A stretch of 64,000 nucleotides of DNA from Pseudogymnoascus destructans (GCF_001641265.1 NW_020167540.1:310001-374000), one strand, 5' to 3'. Positions 1 to 10,700 are shown, numbered from the stretch's first letter. A program made the numbers and translations. Notes: generated by a model from the sequence alone, not told the origin.

Positions 1-478
1 ACAGACTTTTGGGCCGCACGAGTACAGTATCGTGGCGAGCACGTGCCACTGTGCAAAGCCCCACACGGCTATCGGAGCGGCCCGGATGGACCAACCCCCT
101 CTTTTCGCTTGGAGATCAGACGAACCTGAGTGGCAGTCATGCGAGCCACTTATGAGCCGCCAAGACAACAATCAGTCGAAGGTGAGCGATAGACATCAAA
201 TAAATAATAGCGAATGGCCGAATAATATTCGAGAGGTGATTCGCCGCACACTGATTTGCATTCGAATCAAACAACTCAATAGTGAGCGCGAAAGTGTCAG
301 ATTACATCAACAGGGCTTTGGCGTCATTACTTGAGTATGTATGAAGTAGCTGTGTCCATTTTAATGATAAAATAAGCTTATTTTTCCGCCGTATAAAAAA
401 GCATTAGTTTCTCCAGCTCTCTTCCTACCACAGCAGGAAACACTTATACACTCTAGCAGTTCATCAAATTCCATAGGC
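1..478. other. Intergenic, nothing recognised
   Basis: No coding signal or repeat is recognised here. The short open frames have no family features. The right edge lies downstream of the minus-strand phosphatase gene and may hold its 3' UTR. Confidence 0.4.
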
Positions 479-1178
479 CTAGTATATAGACAGAATACCG
501 ACCACATCTGCCAATGAGTCAACTACAAAATCGGGGATTAACGCCTGACACGCCTCCTGATCGCCATAACCATACCGACACCAACACACCCGGCAGCCAA
601 TGTTCTTCGCAAACTGAATACCGTCGACCGTATCACCTACTACTAGCACCTTGCTGGCGTCCGCTCCATCCCGCCATTTGCCAAGTTCTCTCAGCATCGG
701 CACTAGCACACTTGTAAAGCTGGCTGGATGCGGCTTCCTCTCGGCACCTGGGGTCTTATCACTGACAATCAGTCCCTCAGGGACGTAACCTCCAAGTCCA
801 TTTCGGTCTAATGCGGTCTTGGGCTACGACGCCCTTGTTGCTCACAATAGAGATGGGGATGTCGTGCGTCTTGAAGTGTTCAAGTAGCTGCTTCGCGCCG
901 GGAAACGCCTTAATCAAGCCTTGACCATGTGTACTGTACAGTTCGCGGTATCTGGTGATCCATTGTTCTTCAGACGAGTTAAAGATAGTCGTGTCCGGGT
1001 GCAGAACGCGAAAAGTGTCAGACAGGCCAGCGCCGCACGCGATTAGGCGGTGAATCTCATCTTGTGGCGGAACGTAATTGGGGAGAAGGGTTTCGAAGGT
1101 GAGTTTGATTGTGTGCTCGATAGACTGGTGTGTATCAAAGAGCGTGCCATCAAAATCGAAGATGACGAGGTCGGCCAT
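479..1178 (-). pseudogene. HAD-superfamily phosphatase (phosphoglycolate-phosphatase-like), one frameshift
   Basis: All four HAD motifs are visible on the minus strand. The nucleophile motif DFDGTLFDT is near residue 6, SNKG is motif II, the lysine is in KPHP, and VVGDTVDG is motif IV. Enzymes of this type remove phosphate from small cytosolic phosphometabolites; the exact substrate cannot be read. The start is the ATG at 1178, which puts the first Asp at the usual distance from the N-terminus. The frame breaks near 821-823: in the CCC of the coding strand one extra C shifts the reading, and skipping it restores an alanine/leucine-rich helix and the rest of the domain without a stop (about 232 residues). 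No intron signals flank the break. Either a recent pseudogene or a homopolymer sequencing error. Confidence 0.75.
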
Positions 1179-1905
1179 GGCGGGGAATAAAGAGTATTTG
1201 TTCAGGCAGGCGAAATTGTAAAGTGACCTGAAAGTGAGGGAGTGATTCATTGAATGGCCGAGCGAAACAAAACACATGTCGCTGACTAATCAAGACAACC
1301 CCCTACCCTCGTCCTACATGACCATTAGGACTCCTTGAATAATTATCGCTCCTCCACTATGGACTTTGACACAGGATGGGACCGGGATCGAGAGAGAAAT
1401 ACAGTTCCAGACCTTCAAGGCCGCTTGGGTTGGTTTCCCTAGACATGCTTGACGTTGAACTACATAACCACATGAGTACCTTCGGGTTAGGCTGTGCTAA
1501 TTCGTGTTCACAAGTGTTTTCTAGGACAGGTTGCCGACCAGGCTGCCGCACTTGGCCATCATCCAGAATGGAGCAATGTCTGTGTTAAAATCAAATTATA
1601 TCTCAACTCCAACAGTAGCTAACGCTTGCAGGTTTATAATAAGGTAGCCATTCGGTGGACAACCCATACGCCGAAGGGCCTGACACACAGGACATCAATC
1701 TTGCCCAACTTTGCGATGAATATAGTCAAGTGCATGGGGATGATGAGTGTTATAGTACCACAGAGCAGGCGGAACTCTTCGCTGCGGCAAGACAAAGGCG
1801 AGAATTGTAGGATGCGCTATCTATTTGAAAATACTCACAAGGAATGCTGCTTCTATCTCTACATCATTCCCTTCCATCTCTATGTAGCATTCCCAACCTA
1901 ATAAT
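1179..1905. other. Intergenic, nothing recognised
   Basis: About 730 bases without a supportable gene. It contains the upstream region of the minus-strand phosphatase and the downstream region of the minus-strand transporter. Several short open frames lack any family features. Confidence 0.4.
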
Positions 1906-3423
1906 CTACACCTTCGCCTTCAAAGTAAAGCCCACCAGTGTTGTCCGAGCCATAATCAGGAACAGAACACTACTTGTCATCATTACGCCCGCAAAGACCT
2001 GCAATCCCCAGTAGGTCTCACGCTGCCGAATGAGGATTGCACCAGCGATAGGACTGCCTGTTAGTGTCGCTAAGCTGATACATGTGAAGAGGACACCCTG
2101 TCGCACCCCAATCTTCGTAATGTCGGGAGAAATCTGGCCCAATAGCGCCGGCACCATTCCTACAAAGGCTCCTGAAGCGAAGCCGTAGAGTAGACTGACC
2201 ACAACGTAGACGGCCGCGGAGCCAGGGGCAAGGAGAGTTCCAGGGAGCCACATGACAAGCAGCACTAGTGCGGAAAAGGTGCACATAGCAATCATGACGT
2301 TAAATCGGCCCAGCTTGTCGCCAAAGTATCCTGGCAGAATACGACCTGGCAGACTGTCCAAAAAATCAGCACTGAAGAGGTTGTGAAATCGGAGGCAGGA
2401 GTAGATCTGACCTGCCAGCGTTCAGGATTGCCAGTAAGTAGCTTGACAAGTTGGCGTCTATCCCATTCTCACCTGCCTCGAGCACGATGTAGTTGATTGG
2501 GATGAACATGGCGAAAAATCCACAGGTTGCCGACAGCGTGAGTAGCACAAAGCACGGTTCGGAGAAGGGGTCAGTGTAGTCGCTGAATCTAAAGGGCCGA
2601 GGGATGGGCTTGATCCTCGAGCGAACCATTAGGTTAGCGATGAGAAGCAGAGCCAAAACCACAAACCCTGAGATGCGCAACGTCCACCCGAAGCCCACTA
2701 TTGGCATCAGTCGGGCCAACATGATCGGGAACACAACACCACCTAGAGACGAGCCGCTCGACACAATGCCAAAAGCAAGGGCTCGGCGCTCCTGGAACCA
2801 GGTGGCTGTGCAAGATAGTGCCGCATAGAAAACAAAGCTTGCTCCAAGTGGCTACAGATACCTTGAGCCAGTACGAATTGATAGTATTCCGAGGAGATCG
2901 ATGTCATCATAAGACCGAAGACATGCAAAAATGTTCCCGTGACAAGGAGCCACTGGGGCCCATAACTGTCGAATACCTATCGGGGTCTCAGCATGTTCGA
3001 ATGGCCGTAGAAAGAGTTTTACAGCACTGACTTTGCCAATGACGATTCCAGAGGCGAAGAGGACAAAGGGCTCGAGTGAGAGGATCCAGGCAATGCTCGA
3101 CGAGGAATGGTTGCTTAGCTGGTGCGTCATATAATAGTCCTGGAAAATGCCAACAGCTGTAAGAATCCAAATTTGTTAGAGATTCGTCTCTTCTGGATTC
3201 TTTGAATGGGCCGGGAAGTCTTGCCATTGACCCAACCAAATGCACAGAAAAGGCAGCACCATGCGCCGAGTACCACTGACCACGCTTTGAACCCTCCATC
3301 GAGGCCGTTGGCTATCTCCTGCTTGTACACTAACAACTCATTTGTCGGTGCTTCCGTTGGTTGCATGGCAGCCTCGCTCGACTGATTAACAAACGCAATG
3401 GGTGCAACTCGTCGAAATTCCAT
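1906..3423 (-). CDS. MFS transporter, monocarboxylate-porter (MCT/MCH) family, four exons, one frameshift
   Basis: A membrane transporter of the fungal monocarboxylate-porter type. The diagnostic N-terminal DGGFKAW precedes the first membrane segment, and GRILPGYFGDKLGRFN is the central MFS loop. Exons on the minus strand are 3423-3225, 3156-3032, 2976-2412 and 2371-1906. Intron 1 (3157-3224) is GC-AG with donor GCAAGA; intron 2 (2977-3031) and intron 3 (2372-2411, only 40 bp) are GT-AG. Exon phases agree if one C is missing near 2850-2851, where the frame shifts inside a conserved small-residue membrane helix. With that base the protein is about 451 residues, normal for the family. An alternative ATG lies at 3366. 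The substrate is unknown. The frameshift is either a disabling mutation or a sequence error. Confidence 0.75.
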
Positions 3424-4093
3424 GCTAGATCACACCGCAAATGCCCCCCAAAAGACCCGGAATAAGGGTAGTATGCTTGTATATGTGGCTACAGACATAG
3501 TCTGCCGAGTGAAAATTCCTGCATGCGCCAAGACCGAACGTGCAAATCACGAGTGCGTATTACGCGCTCCTCGTGCAACACAAACAGGTCACGGCTTTGG
3601 CATGGAAAACCGTTGCCGCTAGAGATGGATACGGCAGGTGTTGGAAACGATGGACAAACTGGCAAAAATTTGGACTTTGGTTCCATATATAGAAGATTGC
3701 CAGCATGCAACCCTGGTCACAGTAACGGGGCTATTTCGGTCTGAGAAGCGGCTGGAAAGCAGCAGGCGCGCAAATTACCCATTCCCGACACACGGAAATA
3801 GTGAATAAATACTGATACAGGGCTCTTTTGGGTCTTGTAATTAGAACGAGTACAATTTAAATCCCTTAATGAGGAACAGGGCAAGTCTAGTGCCAGTAGC
3901 TGCGGTAACTCTAGCTCTAATAGCCTATATCAAAGTTGTCGCAGTTGATGAGCCATATTTCACTTCAATATGACTCCCCCACGTCGGGTCTTGAGGACAG
4001 AGGACTCTTGGGGATTAATGGTCAGCTCACTCGACCTCTGGTCGTGAGAAGGCGATGGCTCTCACGATTGGCCAAAGTCGTAGGACAACAACG
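3424..4093. other. Intergenic, nothing recognised
   Basis: Upstream region of the MFS transporter. No gene, RNA or clear repeat is recognised until the hairpin and the diverged LTR that begin near 4.1 kb. Confidence 0.4.
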
Positions 4094-4122
4094 ATATCAT
4101 GGATATCTCATATCCATGATAT
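4094..4122. repeat. Perfect 13-bp inverted repeat (hairpin)
   Basis: The arms ATATCATGGATAT (4094-4106) and ATATCCATGATAT (4110-4122) are perfect reverse complements separated by three bases. It lies just upstream of the recognisable part of a diverged Gypsy LTR and may belong to that LTR. Confidence 0.8.
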
Positions 4123-4129
4123 TCTGCGA

Positions 4130-4507
4130 TATCCTTAGGCACAACGCCACTATAGAAGTCGAAGTTAGTTATTAGATAGGAGCTTTATGCTCAACTCAAT
4201 CTAGTATTTTACACATACTGTAACGTGCTTACTGCAAGATGTCTTGGTGTTATCATTTGAATAGGTGTTTATTACTTGATACGTCTGGTGAGACGTCTCA
4301 ACGCAGCTTAAGCCTCTACGATATGTCGTTGACCCGTCCACGTACAGCTGTAGGATCAACCCAGTGGGGTAGATTGAGCAGTAGTAGCTAAAAACTAAAG
4401 CAGTTGGGAGATTGGAAGGGTCATGTAATGCAGTTGGAACATGGGACATCAGGCTGGTGCATTAGGACCCACTTCATAACCAACATACTGTGGTTAGTAA
4501 CGTTACA
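4130..4507 (+). repeat. Diverged solo LTR related to Gypsy element 2
   Basis: From about 4139 the sequence follows the LTR of Gypsy element 2 (62134-62551, reverse complement). Shared blocks are AACGCCACTATA (GACGCCACTATA in element 2), the AGATAGGAGCT block at 4175, the GCTCAACTCAAT block and the following TAACGTG segment. The right end GTAACGTTACA near 4507 resembles the element-2 LTR end GCGTTACA. No internal retrotransposon sequence flanks it, so it is a solo LTR or fragment. The left end is not resolved, and no target duplication could be confirmed. Confidence 0.55.
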
Positions 4508-4563
4508 AGTAAATGATATTTGGACGTGGCGGGCTCTGTAGACAACCTTCGGCTGAATGAGGG

Positions 4564-6045
4564 ATGGGGAAGGGTGGTTACACTGATCGAGGAAGCCTTT
4601 ACCGTATCTCTGTGCTCACCACTGATATTCTCCTGGCCATGATTCCCATCTTGCATCTCAGGTTCAAGATGCGTTACGCAACCAATCTTTCCAAAGATAC
4701 TGCTGCTAGCAACACCATCAAACAAACTAACCCATGCTCCATAGATTCAAAAGGCCAACTGAGTTTATTTGAAGACCTGCCTGCCTCTTTCGACCCCTCG
4801 ACAGAGTGGTTAGACGGTCACTATCCCGAACATCCTCACTTTGACAATGCCGAGAAGATCCAGTTCTGGGCCAGGGCGTTCAAGAACCACTTGCTCCGAT
4901 ATGTTCTGGAAGGGTGTCAATTACTGTACGAGCGCACGGGATCTCAGGCACTCCTTCCATCTCTGGCCAAACACCAGACTCTTTGGAGGGCTGGTGTATC
5001 CATACACAAGTACGGCGTCGTTTACCTTGCTAGTCGCTGCGAATGCCGAGATGAGTTCCTGCCTGGAATAGAAAACAAGGGGGATGACTTTAATGCCATC
5101 GCTACGTTTCTCTCGTCGAATTCAAACGTCATCCGTGCCGTCAACTATGGTGTCCACCGTTTTATCAACAGTCTCAGTATCACCGTCGAACAACACGGCA
5201 GACTCATTCCTCCAAAAGCTATATCAGCCCTCGGTCCCTATCATGTTGCTGTTCGTCCGCAAGATTTTGCCGCTGATAGCAAAAGTTTGTTGGATGCTGT
5301 GTCTCTGTTGTGGGACCTGCATGATTTCGCTCACCTTACCGCTGCGTCTCTGGCACCAGAGCTATACGGCAACAAGTACTTCTCGCATCTGGTCCATCTA
5401 CCACCCCAGCTCACAGCACTTATCCGTAGCCCGAGAATGAGACCGGCCGAGCCTGAGCTGCGGTGCTCAGATGGAGTGGTCTTCAGCGAGTTTATGACCA
5501 TTCTATACACAGAAGAAGTGGATGCCGTGCAACGTGGCGACAAGACACATACATATGCATCCATAACCGATACGATGGCGGAGTCAGTTGCAAGATACCT
5601 GCGAGGAGAAATAGAACTGCGACATGAAACGACCGGTCAGATGATTGCCATGAAGGAGCCCATTACGGACATGCAGTTGGCGGTCCTCGTGCAAAATAAA
5701 GCATACGAGTTGACAACGAGCGAGATCGAACAACGAGTAATGACAAGAGGAGGCCTTGCAGGGGATCTTCGGGACGAGATAGATTGTTTACCTCTAGGTG
5801 AGAGGATAAGATTCCTGGCCCAGTGTCGGAAGTGGCTGTATTTTGAAGTGAGAAACACTATTAAGCATCGTGCCCAGAAGATGGCCTACAGAAAGGTGGC
5901 CGAGGATATGCTCGCAGAGAGTGTAAGGGACCCCGCTGCTAGATATAATACCAGATTACTTAGAGAGGTCCTAGATAGTCTTAACTATAAAGGCTGGAAA
6001 ACGAATGAGACGTGCAACCTGTGGCAGGCGGTTGTCAACCACTAA
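4564..6045 (+). CDS. Unrecognised protein, 493 residues (459 from the second likely start)
   Basis: A single uninterrupted frame of 493 codons with no detectable intron. I do not recognise the family. The first ATG is at 4564; a second at 4669 (MRYATNLSKD) removes a hydrophobic stretch and may be the real start. The protein is soluble and mainly helical in appearance. A conserved-looking core has WDLHDFAHLTA near residue 258, followed by an acidic helix SEFMTILYTEEVD; spaced His, Asp and Glu like this could bind metal, but that is speculation. The C-terminus is charged. It lies between a solo LTR and a DNA transposon, so it could also be an accessory or transferred gene. Confidence 0.6.
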   Translation: MGKGGYTDRGSLYRISVLTTDILLAMIPILHLRFKMRYATNLSKDTAASNTIKQTNPCSIDSKGQLSLFEDLPASFDPSTEWLDGHYPEHPHFDNAEKIQFWARAFKNHLLRYVLEGCQLLYERTGSQALLPSLAKHQTLWRAGVSIHKYGVVYLASRCECRDEFLPGIENKGDDFNAIATFLSSNSNVIRAVNYGVHRFINSLSITVEQHGRLIPPKAISALGPYHVAVRPQDFAADSKSLLDAVSLLWDLHDFAHLTAASLAPELYGNKYFSHLVHLPPQLTALIRSPRMRPAEPELRCSDGVVFSEFMTILYTEEVDAVQRGDKTHTYASITDTMAESVARYLRGEIELRHETTGQMIAMKEPITDMQLAVLVQNKAYELTTSEIEQRVMTRGGLAGDLRDEIDCLPLGERIRFLAQCRKWLYFEVRNTIKHRAQKMAYRKVAEDMLAESVRDPAARYNTRLLREVLDSLNYKGWKTNETCNLWQAVVNH

Positions 6046-6422
6046 CTCTTAGCAAAGTATGGGGATGGTGCACGAAATCAGACTTAGAGACGAAAAATAT
6101 ATATCTTGAACAACTGGTCCTTGTGAGACCCTCCGTAACCTTTGCATTCTGCCTTCATTCTGAAAGTATGTCGTAGGTGTAAATACTCATAACTCCTTGT
6201 TCAGTCGGTCGTGGACCCCTAACCCTGAGGCTCCACCTGGGTACACCGAGCTAAGGCATCCGACACCCCCACCGCTTCCTGGCAGAATGCTGTCTGGCGC
6301 TGTCGCTCTTGGGCGCTTGCGGCTACTTCGCCACGAGCGGACTACCAAGTATCCGCTCGTGGCTAAGTACCTTAGGGGGGCCGGCCCTTTTTTCGTGACC
6401 ATTGGAGAGGATTAATCGTATA
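6046..6422. other. Intergenic, nothing recognised
   Basis: Open frames occur on both strands at 6187-6415 but mirror each other and show no family features. The segment ends at the TA target site of the Fot1/pogo element. Confidence 0.4.
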
Positions 6423-8228
6423 CAGTATTATCTCGTTAAGTCGATACACGATTAGTCGATTTTCTGGATAACTCGATAACTTTCTTCGGATCCTTCCATT
6501 TGTCATACAAATCACGATACACACGATATTGAGTCCCTTTTCCCAATTATCGACTTAAACTAATTACTGGACTACTCTTAGAATACCTGCAAAATGCCTT
6601 CGAAAAAGCTTTATTCTATGTCTCTCGAACAACGAAAGGCCCTCCGAACCTGGCATCGATCTCACCATCTGAAACCTACACAAAAGGCCACTATACAGTG
6701 GTTCCTCAAGAAATACAATCGTCGACTTAGCCAATCTACAGTCTCAGAATCCCTTAGCTCTCGATTTTTGGACCTTGACGATACTTCTAATACTCTGGAA
6801 ACAAACAGCTCTAAAGCTCAGCGTCGCCGTGCTGCCGCCTGGCCTGAATTAGAAGCTGCTCTTTACGACTGGCAGAGGCTTATTGAAGAGCGTAGCGGCA
6901 TTACAACTACTGAAATCTTACAATCAAAGGCGAAGATTATCTAGAATCAGCTACCACAATACCGTAGACTACCTATGCCAGAATTTAGCTACGGATGGAT
7001 CGTAAAGTTTCGACAACAGCATAATATATTATATCGAACTCTACATGGCGAAGCTGGATCTATTGGTATCACTGCATAAGAACAAATGAAGGCTATACAA
7101 ACTATTGCGGGGGAGTTTTTAGAGGACAATATTTACAACATGGATGAGACTGGGCTTTACTGGAGGATGAGCCCTTCAAATTGCTTTACGACATGATCAA
7201 TTCCAGGACAGAAGAAGGACAAAGCATGCATATCAGTAGCCATTTGTGTTAATGCTGCTGGAACAGATCGACTTCCTCTTTGGTTTATTGGAAAGGCTAA
7301 AAAGCCTCGAGCTTTACAACACATTGATGTAGGGGCAATGGGTCGGGTTTGGAGGTGGACTAAGAAGGCTTGGATGAATCAATTTGTTATGGCAGATTGG
7401 CTAAATGCTTTCTATACTCATATTGGTACGTCATGTTCTATACTGCTTACAATGGATAACTTCTCAGCCCATATCGCTGCAGTGGAATCGACGCCTCCTT
7501 CTCCAAACATATGAATTATCTGGCTTCCTCCAAATGCGACCAGTCGATATCAACCTCTCGATCAAGGTATTATAGCCTCTTTAAAAAGCTATTATCGTCA
7601 GCAATGGCTCGAGTTCATGCTCGAATCTTTTAGCAACAACCTGGATCCAATCAAAACAATGACAATACACTTTGCAATTCGCTGGCTTATTCGATCATGG
7701 CCCAATACAGCTTCCTATACACCCACTCCCTGTTCTAAACGACTTATATACTCGAGTACAACAAACTGGTCATATATCAGACGCTATGGACCTTTCGAAC
7801 TTTTTGAATCCAGTGGAGGAGGGAATACAAGAGGTGGAGGGAGGCTTAGATGAGGACACAATTCTACAGGAGGCGATGGCTCCATATATACAGGTTTCCG
7901 ATGCTCAAGATGATGACGATGAGGAGCCCCAGAGTCCTATGCTCACCACACAGAACGCTGTACAAGCCCTCCAAGTCCTGATTGAGTTCTCAGAATCTGA
8001 GAATAGTGGCATCACAGATCCAGCATCATTTTTGCGCTCTTTAGAGCACGTGTAGAGGCAATTAGTGGCCAAACAGGCCAATGAGTTGGTTCAAGGCACG
8101 TTGGTTGGATGGATGGTTTAGCTGAGGGGCTACTTCGGGTCTACTTCAGATCACTTTCTAACTCGATATTTCTATAACTCGATATATTGATGCATGACTA
8201 ATTACATCGACTTAACGAGATAATAATG
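6423..8228 (+). mobile_element. Decayed Fot1/pogo-type DNA transposon
   Basis: The ends are inverted repeats: CAGTATTATCTCGTTAAGTC on the left and its near-perfect complement ending ATAATAATG on the right. Both are flanked by the dinucleotide TA (6421-6422 and 8229-8230), the target duplication typical of Tc1/mariner-pogo elements. The 1.8 kb interior encodes one transposase, now broken. The element is non-autonomous in its present state. Confidence 0.85.
6594..8055 (+). pseudogene. Pogo/Fot1 transposase, several stops and a frameshift
   Basis: The frame opens at 6594 with an N-terminal helix-turn-helix region. It can be followed through the DDE catalytic core: NMDETGLYWR carries the first Asp, LLTMDNFSAH the second and RYQPLDQGI the third. 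It is interrupted in frame by TAG near 6943, TAA near 7077, and TGA near 7194 and 7513. All four fit single C-to-T changes of CAG, CAA or CGA codons. Near 7690 the reading frame changes, and an acidic C-terminal tail continues to 8055. The gene is clearly inactive; the C-to-T stops are what repeat-induced point mutation would leave. Confidence 0.8.
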
Positions 8229-8230
8229 TA

Positions 8231-8440
8231 AAAGGGTCTTAGACTGACCCATACTGTCTTATGTAGCTAATAATGTGGCTAGGGAAGGGCTTCGTAGTAT
8301 GATATTACTGCCAAGCCCATACTAGTAGCATTTCCGGAAGGTAATATTCTGACAGCCAATCAGTGTTACTATACGAAGACGCTTCTGAGATAATCTGTAT
8401 ACTAAAATAGTATTAATAATAGTAATGAAATTAAGGCCTA
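8231..8440. other. Spacer between two DNA transposons
   Basis: AT-rich sequence of about 200 bases between the target sites of the two pogo-type elements. It holds an imperfect inverted pair around CTTCGTAGTA and TACTATACGAAG, and no gene. Confidence 0.35.
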
Positions 8441-8489
8441 ACGTACATGTATAGCGAAAGCGCCAAACAAGCGAAAGCGCCAAAATTAT
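8441..8489. repeat. Left terminal inverted repeat of the intact pogo-type element
   Basis: Forty-nine bases beginning ACGTACATGT directly after a TA. It is the reverse complement of 10252-10300 and contains a doubled GCGAAAGCGCC motif. Confidence 0.9.
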
Positions 8490-8546
8490 CTACCCTCACG
8501 ACAAACATTGCGATAAATCTACCACAACATTAGAAATCAATTGAAA

Positions 8547-10202
8547 CTACTCGGAGTCCTCTTCCTCAGAGGTGTCTATTACAATCTGACACGTGCGCGC
8601 ATTGTGCCCAGTCTCACCACACTTGCCACAGCGACGGGCACGGGTTTCTTCCCTTGGCTTCCGACCACGGCTTGCCCTTATTTCCTGCTCTACCTGCTGC
8701 ACAACATCCCTCTCATCCTGTAGCTCTTGCGCCCCTTGTTGACTAAGTGATCCTCCTTGCTGTAGTCGTGTTTTCCTAGCTCTCCGGCGCTTGCTTAGTA
8801 CTTCATTTGCCTGTCGTAGGTTTTGGTTCTCTCCCTTTAGCAGTGCTAATTGATGCATTATTTGCGATGCACCCTTTGTAAACTGGTCAACAGCTGCATA
8901 GATTGAGGTTGGAGAGCTATTTTGATGGCGTGAAATCCGAGTTTTAATAAATGTAGACTGTGACATAGCTTCAATTGGGTTGTTTGGTGTCTGAGAAACC
9001 CAAGGTTGAGCAGTACCTGGGCGGGAGCTTGGAGGCGTTGGTGTCCTTAACTTAAGATCAAGTGTAGATATCACTCTCTCAGGGTCAAATGGAAGAAGCC
9101 CTGCCCCTCGGAACCCGCCTCGAATGTTACTTTCCGTCATTGTAGTGTTAAATGCAGTGTGGAAGGCAGGAAAGAAGTCATCCTTTGTAATATGAGAAAT
9201 ATGAGCCTGCATCATATCTTCAATTTGCCGACCATAGGCCTGCTTTAACGGGCCGAAACAGCCAACATCAAGTGGCTGGAGTAGATGAGAAGAGTGAGCA
9301 GGCATACAAAGCGTAATAATGTTGTGTTCCTTGCAGTACTCCTCAAACTCATCTGAGTGGTGGCTCTCATGACCATCAAGGACTAACAAGCGATAACCAC
9401 CAACACTCCGGGCCTTTGTATGCTTCTCAAAGTGCTGAATCCAATCCATGCCTCTCTCGTTTGTAGTCCAGCCATTTTCAGTAACAGAAATCACCCAATC
9501 GCTTGAAAATCCACTATTCTCATACCAAGATGTAAGGTGGTTTTTGCCTGCAACAATGATAAATGGTGGTACTGCCCAACCTTGAGAACTAACGCCTTGG
9601 ATTACTGTAACCCATTCCCGATTACCAGGCTGTACCTTCTTTGCTTTTGCCCGCCCGTCTGAGCTTGTTACAACCATAGCAGTTGAGATAACGCCCATCA
9701 TAAACCCAGTCTCATCAAAGTTGTAGATATCTGCTTCATCGATACCATATTTCGCAATTGTGTTACGCACAAGCTCAAACCAGCCATTAATAACTTCTGG
9801 ATCTTCGCACTTAGCCCTCTGGTAGTCGTATTTGCGCTGAAAGCGTGTCTGGAGCTCTACACGCCGCTTAACAAAGTTTGAAGCCCAACGCGACCCAACG
9901 CGTGACGCGTCGCGTGTTGCAAGTAGTCGACTTGCCATATCTTCAACAACAGACAGCCGAGGAGGAAACCCTTTGGCAGCTAGGTCGAGTATATACTGAA
10001 CAAGGACGGACTCCTCTAGGTTAGTTAATTTCCGTGAGTTGGCTTGGATATCGCGTCGTGAAGGTACACCTTCTAGACGACGACCTAGCTTGCGGTGGTC
10101 CACAGAATAGATCCTAGCAGCAACTCGAAGGCGTAACTTTGGGTCGCTTTGCATAGCCTGGATAGCTAGCACTAATTGGCTTTCATCGTTTTTATGGGGC
10201 AT
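8547..10202 (-). CDS. Pogo-type DDE transposase with C-terminal zinc knuckle, 551 residues
   Basis: The protein cuts and joins the element at its terminal repeats. Residues 1-130 are helix-turn-helix DNA-binding regions of the psq and CENP-B type (RIYSVDHRKLGRRLEG and then a CENP-B-like helix bundle). The DDE core follows, with the first Asp in YNFDETGF (near 165), the second in LLVLDGHESH (near 270) and the third in LLQPLDVGCFG (near 305). A Ser/Thr/Pro-rich linker, an Arg-rich coiled segment and a CCHC zinc knuckle CGKCGETGHNARTC complete the C-terminus. Start at the ATG at 10202; stop TAG at 8547-8549. All catalytic residues are present and no stops interrupt it. Confidence 0.9.
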   Translation of the reverse strand: MPHKNDESQLVLAIQAMQSDPKLRLRVAARIYSVDHRKLGRRLEGVPSRRDIQANSRKLTNLEESVLVQYILDLAAKGFPPRLSVVEDMASRLLATRDASRVGSRWASNFVKRRVELQTRFQRKYDYQRAKCEDPEVINGWFELVRNTIAKYGIDEADIYNFDETGFMMGVISTAMVVTSSDGRAKAKKVQPGNREWVTVIQGVSSQGWAVPPFIIVAGKNHLTSWYENSGFSSDWVISVTENGWTTNERGMDWIQHFEKHTKARSVGGYRLLVLDGHESHHSDEFEEYCKEHNIITLCMPAHSSHLLQPLDVGCFGPLKQAYGRQIEDMMQAHISHITKDDFFPAFHTAFNTTMTESNIRGGFRGAGLLPFDPERVISTLDLKLRTPTPPSSRPGTAQPWVSQTPNNPIEAMSQSTFIKTRISRHQNSSPTSIYAAVDQFTKGASQIMHQLALLKGENQNLRQANEVLSKRRRARKTRLQQGGSLSQQGAQELQDERDVVQQVEQEIRASRGRKPREETRARRCGKCGETGHNARTCQIVIDTSEEEDSE

Positions 10203-10251
10203 GTTTTGTTGTTGAGGAATTTAACATTTAGTTGGGGGGTTTGGTCACCGC

Positions 10252-10300
10252 ATAATTTTGGCGCTTTCGCTTGTTTGGCGCTTTCGCTATACATGTACGT
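10252..10300. repeat. Right terminal inverted repeat of the intact pogo-type element
   Basis: Forty-nine bases ending ACATGTACGT and followed by TA. It is the exact complement of the left repeat. Confidence 0.9.
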
Positions 10301-10366
10301 TATACTTGATAATTACTTAGGCCACGTGATTCTAACATCATGTGATAATCATGCTTATGATTATTT

Positions 10367-10700
10367 TGTTGGTGGAAGGCCCGAAATATCGCGACCGCGC
10401 GCAAATCGTGCGGTGTGTTTGGTGACCGGACCTTTGGGCTTTTGCGCAACGGGCAGGAAAACTCGACAATAGACTACAGTATATAGAATGAATAGATCAA
10501 TTGAATTACTACACTACCTATGGAGCCTACGTATTATTTATGTCTTTTCGGAGGGCCTACCCAAATGCCCTGAGTAACAGAAGGGTTTGGGCCTGAAACC
10601 CAATGCGCCGGAGTTCCGAGGCAATCTGCTCACGCCAAGCGCCAATCGGGGAGCCCGACGATTGCACTGGGGAAAAGCTCCCATTCTCTTTCCCTCAACA
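10367..10700 (-). repeat. 3' LTR of the Copia element
   Basis: 334 bases, TG...CA on both strands, identical to 15836-16169. In element orientation it follows the polypurine tract at 10701-10708. Confidence 0.95.

Larger units (their letters stand above)
8441..10300 (-). mobile_element. Apparently intact pogo-superfamily transposon with 49-bp terminal inverted repeats
   Basis: The first 49 bases (8441-8489) and the last 49 (10252-10300) are perfect reverse complements and are flanked by TA on both sides. Inside each repeat the 15-mer AGCGAAAGCGCCAAA occurs twice in direct orientation, which could give two transposase contacts per end. The only gene is a full-length transposase on the minus strand. 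Perfect repeats together with an unbroken gene suggest a recent or still mobile copy. Confidence 0.9.

Noticed and set aside
2840..2860. MFS frame change explained by a short intron
   Set aside because: The only GT...AG pair there would leave an intron of about 10 bases; a one-base deletion is simpler and keeps exon phases correct.
6187..6415. Small genes on both strands before the pogo relic
   Set aside because: The two frames mirror each other over the same bases, and neither has codon bias, motif or context.
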